Notes under the pieces: model-generated
The model's database searches: none
What the model was told of the DNA's origin: nothing
What the model saw: only the letters and a program-made list of their open reading frames with translations
Translations under genes and position numbers: made by a program
Assembly (NCBI GenBank): GCA_041666465.1
Contig: JBAYGX010000088.1
Coordinates: 1 to 6,430, forward strand
DNA length: 6,430 nt
From: XYC2-FULL-41-22 sp041666465
GTDB taxonomy: Bacteria > Patescibacteriota > Gracilibacteria > UBA1369 > UBA12470
Direction: 5' to 3'
In this document: positions 1-5,539 of the stretch, in pieces
How the letters are laid out: each line of letters opens with the position of its first letter
Position numbering within the stretch: position 1 is the first letter of the stretch

Positions 1-1370
1 CAAAAACTCATCTGATGCCTTGCCGCATACTCTTGCACGGTCTCAATTGTCTTCTCCCCAAGATTTCGAACCGGCATATTTATAATTCTTAAAATACTTA
101 CGGTATCATGCGGATTTTGCACAACTCTCAAATAAGAAACCAAGTCCTTGATCTCTTTTCTTTGGTAAAATTTCAGCCCGCCAACAATCCTATAAGGGAT
201 TCCATATCTCATAAAAACCTCTTCAAGAACACGTGACTGAGCATTCGTTCTGTATAACGCAACAAAACTGTTGTAATCGGGATGTTCATGCCCCCGGATC
301 CTATTTTCGATCTCTTTTGCAACCATTTCCGCCTCGTCTCTTTCATTCCGTGCTCGCCAAATCTTAATTTTTTCACCACCTTCGCGAGTGGTCCACATTT
401 TCTTTTCTTTTCTGGATTTATTTCGAGAAATCACCTCATGCGCCGCATCAAGAATCACCGGCGTGGATCTGTAATTCTGCTCGAGTAAAACAACCTTCGC
501 GCCAGGATAATCTTTTTCAAAATCCAAAATATTTTGCATATTCGCGCCTCTCCACGAATAAATCGATTGATCGCTGTCGCCAACAACGCAGATGTTTTTA
601 TATTTCGCCGAAAGCATTTTAACTAGAGTGTATTGAGAGTGGTTTGTATCTTGATACTCATCTACAAGAACATATTTGAATCGTTCTTGATACCTCGCCA
701 GTATTTCCGGAAACTCTTTAAACAATAAAACCATTTGCATGAGTAAATCATCGAAATCCATCGCTTGATTTTGCTTCAATTTTTTTTGATAAATTTCATA
801 AACTTGCGAGACTTTTTCACTGAAAAAATTATGCGCCATATCTGAAAAAGAAGATGGTTCCATTAGTTGATTTTTGGCACCAGAAATATGTGACAAAATC
901 GCCTTGGGATTTATTTTGGCAGGATCAAAACCGAGCTCTTTCATAATCTGCTTAACAAGAGCTTCGCAGTCGGTAGTGTCGTAAATCGTGAAATTGTTTT
1001 CGTATCCCATAACATGTGCCTCCTTGCGTAAAATTCTCGCGCAAATCGAGTGAAAAGTCCCCATTAAGGGCAAATCATATTGTCTAAGGAATATCGGATC
1101 AAGATCTTTCCCGGCCATGGTCGCAGCCTCTTCCGGATGAAGTAGCTTGAACACGCGTTTAAGCATTTCGTTTGCCGCTTTATTGGTAAAAGTTACCGCT
1201 AAAACATTCCACGGACTCACGCCTTGATTCTTAATTATATGCGCGATTCTATGCGTAAGCGCTCTCGTCTTCCCGGAACCCGCTCCCGCGATTATCAAAA
1301 CCGGCCCTTCGGTGGTGGTGACAGCTTCGGTCTGCTTTGCGTTTAGATTTTTAAAGATTATATCGTCCAT
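1..1370 (-). CDS. uvrD: UvrD/PcrA-type superfamily 1 DNA helicase, N-terminal 456 residues (runs off left edge)
   Basis: ATP-dependent 3'-5' DNA helicase of the UvrD/PcrA/Rep family, which acts in the cytoplasm in repair and in clearing replication forks. The minus frame is open from the ATG at 1370 to the window edge, giving 456 complete codons. Motifs visible in order: the Q-motif region LNAKQTEAV (residues 9-17), Walker A GAGSGKT (29-35), motif Ia VTFTNKAA (59-66), GTFHSICARIL (104-114), the DFDDLL element (205-210), Walker B DEYQDTN (237-243), motif III VGDSDQSIYSWRGA (263-276), motif IV QNYRS (298-302), and the start of domain 2A/2B (FVALYRTNAQSR, 369-380). Typical family members are about 650-750 residues, so motifs V and VI and the C-terminus lie outside the window. 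The frame is intact. There is no Shine-Dalgarno sequence before the ATG; a promoter lies just upstream, suggesting a leaderless or nearly leaderless message. The choice between UvrD and PcrA names cannot be made from this fragment. Confidence 0.95.
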   Translation of the reverse strand, partial: MDDIIFKNLNAKQTEAVTTTEGPVLIIAGAGSGKTRALTHRIAHIIKNQGVSPWNVLAVTFTNKAANEMLKRVFKLLHPEEAATMAGKDLDPIFLRQYDLPLMGTFHSICARILRKEAHVMGYENNFTIYDTTDCEALVKQIMKELGFDPAKINPKAILSHISGAKNQLMEPSSFSDMAHNFFSEKVSQVYEIYQKKLKQNQAMDFDDLLMQMVLLFKEFPEILARYQERFKYVLVDEYQDTNHSQYTLVKMLSAKYKNICVVGDSDQSIYSWRGANMQNILDFEKDYPGAKVVLLEQNYRSTPVILDAAHEVISRNKSRKEKKMWTTREGGEKIKIWRARNERDEAEMVAKEIENRIRGHEHPDYNSFVALYRTNAQSRVLEEVFMRYGIPYRIVGGLKFYQRKEIKDLVSYLRVVQNPHDTVSILRIINMPVRNLGEKTIETVQEYAARHQMSF

Positions 1371-1379
1371 AGGACCAGC

Positions 1380-1409
1380 ATTATAATGTCGAGAAATGGA
1401 AAGTGCCAA
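1380..1409 (-). promoter_or_regulatory. Sigma-70-like promoter of the helicase gene
   Basis: On the minus strand, TTGGCA (1409-1404) and a perfect TATAAT (1385-1380) are separated by 18 bp. Only nine bases separate the -10 box from the ATG at 1370, so transcription would start about three bases before the start codon. This gives an almost leaderless mRNA and fits the missing Shine-Dalgarno sequence. Prediction from motif and spacing only. Confidence 0.5.
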
Positions 1410-1453
1410 GCCGGAAGTCGCGTGACCAAGAATTATAGATTTACAAATAAGCA

Positions 1454-1471
1454 GTTTTGCGTCAGCAAAAC
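1454..1471. repeat. Hairpin family A, copy 1 (7-bp stem, GTCA loop)
   Basis: GTTTTGC (1454-1460), loop GTCA, GCAAAAC (1465-1471): a perfect 7-bp inverted repeat. It is one of four copies in the window of the form GTTTYGC-N4-GCRAAAC. This copy lies in the intergenic region between the helicase and the ligase-like gene. It has no T-tract, so it is not an obvious Rho-independent terminator. Confidence 0.7.
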
Positions 1472-1516
1472 ACTAGTTTGCAAATTACAGTCAAAAGGGT
1501 ATTTTGCGGGAGTTCC

Positions 1517-1525
1517 TGGTATAAA
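1517..1525 (+). promoter_or_regulatory. Possible extended -10 element upstream of the ligase-like gene
   Basis: TGGTATAAA fits an extended -10 (TGn followed by TATAAA at 1520-1525), eight bases before the ATG at 1534. There is no -35 box at the standard distance, so support is weak. If real, the message would begin about two bases before 1534 and would be nearly leaderless, the same geometry as the helicase promoter. It would be irrelevant if the gene starts further downstream. Confidence 0.25.
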
Positions 1526-1533
1526 ACCAAGTC

Positions 1534-3543
1534 ATGCTAAAAAAAATACAAAAACTCCAGCGCAAGGACGCAACGCATCAGCCACGGGAAGCGAAGCGGT
1601 CCCGGTGGCCACATTATAAATTGTTTTGCGTAAGCAAAACTCATTATTCCTTGCGCCATAATATAAGCTGTTTCGCTATAGCGAAACTCCTTTTCTTCGC
1701 AGTAATATTTCTACTCCCGCTCATATTTAACAAGTGGGGATTTGAAATGTACGAGATCCCGAAAAATACATTCTTGAAAATAGGAGTGGGAATCCTTTGC
1801 GTAACACTTTTATTGCCACTTTTTAAGGCGAAGAAAATCACGATTAATTTAAGCAAAGAGCAACTTTATGCAGTAGGTTTTTTCCTACTTGTTCTCGCGA
1901 TGTCCTTGATAGTCGCAATAAGACCGAGCGTGAGTTTCTGGGGAAGTTACGACCGGCAAGGTGGAGTTATCAACATGCTTTTTTATTTATTGCTTTTCCT
2001 CTCCTCGTTAAAAATCTTAAGCGAGAAAAAAAACATAATAACTCTATTCAAAGGTATATCCGCAGTGGGTGTGATAATGAGTATATATGCGATATTGCAG
2101 AAATTCGGATATGACATTTTTCCGGAAGATATTACCGCAATATTCACAGGCAGAAGTTTCTCGACAATGGGAAATCCAACATCTTTAGGTGCGTTTTTGC
2201 TGTTCCCGATATGGAGCGAAATATATTTACTAAGCGCTAATAAAAAAAGAAAAATAATCTCAATCCAGATCTTAATTTTATTGATAATCGCATTGGTTTT
2301 AACCGCAAACAGGGCAAGTATGCTCGCCTTAATTGGCACCGGATTTCTTTATTTATTGAAGCAATTTAAGGGTAACAAAAAAGCCCTAATCGGTATATTG
2401 ACCGGTACAGCTATTTTGGGAGTTTTGTTCGTCGGCATATATGGTGACAATTTGCGCTCGTTTAATTCACGAATTTCGACATGGAAAAGCAGTATTGAAA
2501 TAATTAGCGATAATCCGATAGCAGGATACGGGATGGAGTCATTTCCATATGTTTTTGAAAGATATACAAGGGAAGATTTTTTCGATTACGAAGATTACAA
2601 GAATCTTGCCGATCGTCCGCATAATGAGTTTATTGAATCTTGGATACATTTGGGTTTGCTTGGGGCATTGATGTATTTGGGATTTGTATCTTTTTGTTTT
2701 AAAAAATACTGGTTGTCCGAAAACAAAGAAGTCATTTTCGCCTCACTTGCAGTATTGTCATTAATCGCAAGTAATATTTTTAGCTTTTCTCTCGTCACTC
2801 ATTATTCATTTTTGGCTGTATTCATCGCATTGATTCTCACGGATAAAAAAACGAAATTAGTCATGCAAAACAGTGTGGTAAAAAAGACAATTATCGGATT
2901 CGCAATTTCATTAATAATTATTGCAGTAATCATGACGGGGCGAATTTTTATCGCGGATTTGCATATGACAAAAGGATATTTGGCTTACAGCGAAGGAGAT
3001 TATGAAACATCGGCGGAAGAGATGGAAAAATCTATAAATGCCGCACCTTTTTATTCGGAGATATATTCGTCAATATCAACTGTTTATTGCCTTATCGCTG
3101 CCGAAACACAAAACGCCTCTTATTTGTTACTTGCCGCAGATGCCAACCAAAAAGCGATAGAAATAAGTGCGGGGAGCCTTCAATCTCTTCTGGATGAGGC
3201 TCGTATTTACATACTCGCAGGAGATTATGCGTCAGCTCAACAAATATATTTAAATGCGTATGAGAACATAGGCTTCAACCCGTTTTTATATGAGAAATGG
3301 GGAAACGCGTATTTCGCAGAAGGGAAATATGCCGAAGCGTCTATTGTCTACGATGCACTTTTGGAGGTTATGCCGGATGATTGGTCTGCGCCATTGTTAA
3401 GTGATTCGGAACCATCTGAGGAGGAAAGAATATTTTGGAAAGTTCACTATGAATTCTTGGATACATTGCAGAATGCGATAGATTCTTATGTCGCAACCGG
3501 ACAGGATGAGAAAGCGAAAGAAATTATGGATAAACTAAAATAG
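1534..3543 (+). CDS. O-antigen ligase/Wzy-family membrane protein with C-terminal TPR domain
   Basis: Multi-pass inner-membrane protein of the Wzy_C/O-antigen ligase superfamily, whose members polymerise surface glycans or transfer them to lipid or protein. Numbering is from the ATG at 1534 (669 aa). The first hydrophobic helix is about residues 52-66, and about ten more follow to residue 470. The Wzy_C core is recognisable in GSYDRQGG (137-144), STMGNPTSLGAFL (210-222), LTANRAS (256-262), RISTW...DNPIAGYG (313-333) and DRPHNEFIE (360-368), followed by GLLGALMYLG. Residues about 475-613 hold TPR-like helical repeats (GYLAYSEGDYETSAEEMEKSI; GNAYFAEGKYAEASIVYDALL), expected outside the membrane. 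The start is uncertain: residues 1-50 are largely encoded by hairpin repeats and look non-native, there is no Shine-Dalgarno at 1534, a TTG at 1651 would keep helix 1, and the ATG at 1747 has a GGGGA upstream but would delete helix 1. The exact acceptor (lipid, glycan or protein) cannot be told. Confidence 0.88.
   Translation: MLKKIQKLQRKDATHQPREAKRSRWPHYKLFCVSKTHYSLRHNISCFAIAKLLFFAVIFLLPLIFNKWGFEMYEIPKNTFLKIGVGILCVTLLLPLFKAKKITINLSKEQLYAVGFFLLVLAMSLIVAIRPSVSFWGSYDRQGGVINMLFYLLLFLSSLKILSEKKNIITLFKGISAVGVIMSIYAILQKFGYDIFPEDITAIFTGRSFSTMGNPTSLGAFLLFPIWSEIYLLSANKKRKIISIQILILLIIALVLTANRASMLALIGTGFLYLLKQFKGNKKALIGILTGTAILGVLFVGIYGDNLRSFNSRISTWKSSIEIISDNPIAGYGMESFPYVFERYTREDFFDYEDYKNLADRPHNEFIESWIHLGLLGALMYLGFVSFCFKKYWLSENKEVIFASLAVLSLIASNIFSFSLVTHYSFLAVFIALILTDKKTKLVMQNSVVKKTIIGFAISLIIIAVIMTGRIFIADLHMTKGYLAYSEGDYETSAEEMEKSINAAPFYSEIYSSISTVYCLIAAETQNASYLLLAADANQKAIEISAGSLQSLLDEARIYILAGDYASAQQIYLNAYENIGFNPFLYEKWGNAYFAEGKYAEASIVYDALLEVMPDDWSAPLLSDSEPSEEERIFWKVHYEFLDTLQNAIDSYVATGQDEKAKEIMDKLK
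1581..1609. repeat. Hairpin family B, copy 1 (9-bp stem with one bulge, GCG-rich loop)
   Basis: GCCACGGGA (1581-1589) pairs with TCCCGGTGGC (1600-1609) with one bulged G, around the loop AGCGAAGCGG. The copy at 3548-3575 has a different stem but nearly the same loop (AGCGTAGCGG). Copy 1 is followed 13 bp later by a family A hairpin, as is copy 2. It lies inside the longest reading of the ligase-like frame. Confidence 0.65.
1623..1640. repeat. Hairpin family A, copy 2 (GTAA loop)
   Basis: GTTTTGC (1623-1629), loop GTAA, GCAAAAC (1634-1640): a perfect 7-bp stem. It follows hairpin B copy 1 by 13 bp; this B-then-A unit recurs at 3548-3608. The right flank CTCAT resembles the flank of copy 4 (CTCCAT). 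Confidence 0.7.
1670..1687. repeat. Hairpin family A, copy 3 (perfect 18-bp palindrome)
   Basis: GTTTCGC (1670-1676), TATA, GCGAAAC (1681-1687). The central TATA is self-complementary, so the whole 18 bp is palindromic. Compared with copies 1 and 2, the fifth stem base is C instead of T and its partner is G instead of A, so pairing is kept. It overlaps the codons just before the first predicted membrane helix of the ligase-like protein. Confidence 0.7.
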
Positions 3544-3547
3544 CCCA

Positions 3548-3575
3548 GCTCCGGAAAGCGTAGCGGTTCCGGAGC
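3548..3575. repeat. Hairpin family B, copy 2; possible terminator of the ligase-like gene
   Basis: GCTCCGGAA (3548-3556) and TTCCGGAGC (3567-3575) form a perfect 9-bp stem around the loop AGCGTAGCGG, beginning four bases after the ligase-like stop codon. The loop nearly equals that of copy 1, although the stem sequence differs. The 3' flank CTTTATTATT is only weakly T-rich, so Rho-independent termination is possible but not clear. Confidence 0.65.
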
Positions 3576-3590
3576 CTTTATTATCGAGTT

Positions 3591-3608
3591 GTTTCGCGTT
3601 AGCGAAAC
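3591..3608. repeat. Hairpin family A, copy 4 (GTTA loop)
   Basis: GTTTCGC (3591-3597), loop GTTA, GCGAAAC (3602-3608): a perfect 7-bp stem carrying the same C/G pair as copy 3. It follows hairpin B copy 2 by 15 bp, repeating the order and spacing found upstream of the gene at 1581-1640. Confidence 0.7.
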
Positions 3609-3614
3609 TCCATG

Positions 3615-3639
3615 TTTTTAAGAGAGGCTATCTTAAAAA
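3615..3639. terminator. AT-rich hairpin between convergent genes, possible bidirectional terminator
   Basis: TTTTTAAGA (3615-3623) and TCTTAAAAA (3631-3639) form a 9-bp inverted repeat with a 7-base loop. It lies between the 3' ends of the convergent ligase-like gene and the small membrane-protein gene, where a terminator is expected. The stem has only one G-C pair and no separate T-tract, so it would be weak. Confidence 0.3.
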
Positions 3640-3657
3640 TACGAAACATAAGTTTGT

Positions 3658-4056
3658 TTATTCGCCGCAAGTGTCGCGAATAAGGGTGACCAAACCACGA
3701 GAAACCATGTCTATCTGGTCCGCCAAGCTGATTTGTGAAACGGCAATCCCTAGGGCCAACGAGGAAGAAACGGTGTCTATCTGGTCTGATAAATTTGATA
3801 GTCCGGAATTTTGTATGTAAGAAATTCCGCCGCTCAACGTTGAAGAAACAGCGCCCAATTGAGTTGCAAGGTCGCAATCCGTAGTCCCACAGCCAACAGT
3901 TACAACGCTTTCTTCAACTGAAAACGGAGGAGTCGTAGTAAGTTTACCCTGCCATAGAGCTCCGCCTGCACCTGTAACCGCGAGCATAAGTAATGCACCG
4001 ACCACGAATGCGCCAAGCATTTTGACCCATTCATGTTTTTTTATGTTTTCCATCAT
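3658..4056 (-). CDS. Small membrane-anchored protein with three amphipathic repeats, function unknown
   Basis: A 132-residue protein not recognised as a known family. A short basic N-terminus (NIKKHEWVK, residues 4-12) precedes one hydrophobic segment (13-34, LGAFVVGALLMLAVTGAGGAL), so it is probably anchored in the membrane with the rest outside, or is exported. The outer part has a CGTTDC element (Cys56, Cys61) and a third Cys130 near the C-terminus, which could form disulfides. Between them lie three related helical segments with pattern L-x-x-Q-[IL]-x-x-V-S-x-x-L at 63-74, 89-100 and 111-122. The last two are 22 residues apart and share a 13-base identical stretch in the DNA (3708-3720 and 3774-3786, 66 bp apart), indicating internal duplication. 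The frame opens with two consecutive ATGs (4056 and 4053) and no Shine-Dalgarno sequence. It lies 98 bp downstream of the L,D-transpeptidase gene on the same strand and may be co-transcribed. The membrane segment, composition and position support a real gene. Confidence 0.75.
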   Translation of the reverse strand: MMENIKKHEWVKMLGAFVVGALLMLAVTGAGGALWQGKLTTTPPFSVEESVVTVGCGTTDCDLATQLGAVSSTLSGGISYIQNSGLSNLSDQIDTVSSSLALGIAVSQISLADQIDMVSRGLVTLIRDTCGE

Positions 4057-4154
4057 TTTTTTGTTTTGGTTAAATGTTTTATGGATTTATATATATTTAG
4101 GTTTTTATTTCCACTCTTAACTATGTCACTCTGTCACTTCTTTTACTTCCCCAC
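4057..4154 (-). other. 98-bp gap between two minus-strand genes, with an 8-bp tandem repeat and weak promoter-like boxes
   Basis: The gap holds two adjacent copies of TGTCACT[CT] (4124-4131 and 4132-4139 on the plus strand). Downstream in the minus direction, a poor TTAAGA (4120-4115) lies 17 bp from an AATATA (4097-4092) in a run of TATATA. This could be a weak separate promoter for the small membrane-protein gene, with the tandem 8-mer as an operator candidate, or the gap may simply be transcribed through. No terminator hairpin is visible. Confidence 0.25.
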
Positions 4155-5336
4155 CTACTTCTGTATTTCAACCCTCATCCCAACCTCTCCGAACGCATAA
4201 GTGATTTCAGAATCCTCAGGCAACACCCTTACGCATCCATGACTGACGGGAGTACCGATATGAGTTAGAGCCTCGGACCAGAAAGCACCATTGTCATTCG
4301 CCAAATAAGGCAATGCATGAATGCCATGTCCGGAAGATGTAAATCCCATCCAGTTCGGCATTGAATAATGAGGCCATTCTCCACCGACTCTCAACTCCTG
4401 CTTGTTTAATATTGTATAACTTCCTGTTGGAGTAGGAGTGGAAGATTTTCCCGAACTGACCTGGAACTCTCTTATAATCGTGTCGCCGACATGCAAATAC
4501 ATCATTTGATCGGAAAGATCTATACCGATCCATTCTTCACCGGTAAGCAGTGTACTATTTGTTGAAGTTTGAACTATATCCATCAAGCCGGTATCGAGAA
4601 CCCCACTTGAATCAGCAACTATATTAACTTCGGCAATGGCTTCATCAAGCCACTTAACATTTTCTACGACAGGGGCGAAATATTCTTTATACCAAGCATC
4701 TCCGGCAGGCGCGATACTTGTGAATTTAAAAGTTGCTAGTTCCCCCGGATAAACCACTTCTTCGACCATTGCCACGCGATTATCTGAAATCCATCCGTCA
4801 ATAGCGGAATCGCCTTGAGCGAATATACTGGCTCGATCCTCATCGTTTTTAGTTCCAAGATTTACATAAGTTTGATTCATACATCCGGAATCAAAAGAAA
4901 ACCAAGCGGTTGTACCTGTATTTTTGACAGAAACCTCGACCGTGAATTTCTCACCGGGCTTAATCGATTCGGAAGCTGTTACTCCGGAAAGTTCACCGAT
5001 ATAAGTTGCATCGGTAGGGGGTACATATAAACATATGGAGCTAACGCCCTCCTTCGAAGAAACATAAATGACATTTTCATCCGCGGCATCGTGTAAAGAA
5101 GAGTCATCCGTATCATCTTTTACTATAAACAAACGGCTGTCATATCTGATAGCCACATCTTTATCTCCAAAATCAAAAGCAAAAAAATTCGCATAAAGAT
5201 GACTGGAGGAATGCTTTATGATGCTGGAAGGTTTTTTTTGAAGATAAACCTGATTAAAAAAAATCGAGCCGAAAAAAATAGAGAGAGAAAGTAAAACGGT
5301 TACAAAATACGGCTTTTTATTACTGGATGGGTTCAT
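4155..5336 (-). CDS. Membrane-anchored L,D-transpeptidase (YkuD domain) with NBR1-like Ig domain
   Basis: Cell-wall enzyme of 393 residues. YkuD-family L,D-transpeptidases use a catalytic cysteine to form 3-3 peptidoglycan cross-links or attach proteins to the wall. A signal-anchor helix is at about residues 10-30 (YFVTVLLSLSIFFGSIFF). A divergent middle region is followed by an Ig-like beta domain at about 113-240 resembling the NBR1-type Ig domain: PGEKFTVEVSVKNTGTTAWF (127-146), DNRVAM (185-190), VYPGELATFKF (195-205), AP...YKEYFAP (209-222). The YkuD domain spans about 268-392: WIGIDLSDQMMYL, the TPTPTGSYTIL strand, GHGIHALPY (336-344, His340) and SHGCVR (365-370, catalytic Cys368 with His366 and Arg370). 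All key residues are present and the frame is intact. The start ATG lacks a Shine-Dalgarno but has a good promoter 33 bp upstream. It is divergent from the Tyr-rich secreted protein gene and upstream of the small membrane protein. Whether it cross-links peptidoglycan or anchors a protein is unknown. Confidence 0.93.
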   Translation of the reverse strand: MNPSSNKKPYFVTVLLSLSIFFGSIFFNQVYLQKKPSSIIKHSSSHLYANFFAFDFGDKDVAIRYDSRLFIVKDDTDDSSLHDAADENVIYVSSKEGVSSICLYVPPTDATYIGELSGVTASESIKPGEKFTVEVSVKNTGTTAWFSFDSGCMNQTYVNLGTKNDEDRASIFAQGDSAIDGWISDNRVAMVEEVVYPGELATFKFTSIAPAGDAWYKEYFAPVVENVKWLDEAIAEVNIVADSSGVLDTGLMDIVQTSTNSTLLTGEEWIGIDLSDQMMYLHVGDTIIREFQVSSGKSSTPTPTGSYTILNKQELRVGGEWPHYSMPNWMGFTSSGHGIHALPYLANDNGAFWSEALTHIGTPVSHGCVRVLPEDSEITYAFGEVGMRVEIQK

Positions 5337-5368
5337 GTTTATATTTTTGTTTTAGATGTTAACGCTTA

Positions 5369-5397
5369 ATTATAAAACAAAAACACAGAAAAGACAA
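5369..5397 (-). promoter_or_regulatory. Sigma-70-like promoter of the L,D-transpeptidase gene
   Basis: On the minus strand, TTGTCT (5397-5392) and a perfect TATAAT (5374-5369) are 17 bp apart. Transcription would start near 5362, leaving a leader of about 26 bases rich in A and lacking a Shine-Dalgarno sequence. It lies back-to-back with the promoter at 5438-5467. Confidence 0.5.
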
Positions 5398-5437
5398 GTC
5401 GATTGATGAATCTTCCATTTATAAAAGCAATACTGAT

Positions 5438-5467
5438 TTGACACTAAACTGGTATTGCAAATAGAAT
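5438..5467 (+). promoter_or_regulatory. Strong-looking sigma-70-like promoter of the Tyr-rich repeat protein gene
   Basis: A perfect TTGACA (5438-5443) and TAGAAT (5462-5467) are 18 bp apart. Transcription would start near 5474, giving a leader of about 66 bases whose last 40 bases are A-rich and lack a Shine-Dalgarno sequence. The match suggests the gene is well expressed. The 203-bp divergent region 5337-5539 holds nothing else that can be supported. Confidence 0.55.
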
Positions 5468-5539
5468 GAACCCCGATGTCAATCAAGGTAGTAATAGCCA
5501 AAATTTAAAATAAAAATAAAAATCACTAACCACCACAAA

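Noticed and set aside
282..488. A 68-residue plus-strand open frame
   Set aside because: It lies antisense within the helicase gene, which has intact motifs across this stretch.
1386..1619. A 77-residue plus-strand open frame
   Set aside because: It crosses hairpin repeats and overlaps both the helicase promoter and the start of the ligase-like frame; the protein has no recognisable features.
1454..3608. Composite transposon bounded by the flanking hairpin units
   Set aside because: The units are short and in direct orientation, there is no transposase between them, and no target-site duplication is visible. A repeat family is the safer description.
4815..5030. A 71-residue plus-strand open frame, and minus-strand alternative frames within 3599-4533
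   Set aside because: They overlap the L,D-transpeptidase or the small membrane protein, whose frames show domain or membrane features; the alternatives do not.
5476..5508. A 10-codon open frame in the leader of the Tyr-rich gene
   Set aside because: Too short, no ribosome binding site and no leader-peptide features such as repeated codons or alternative hairpins.
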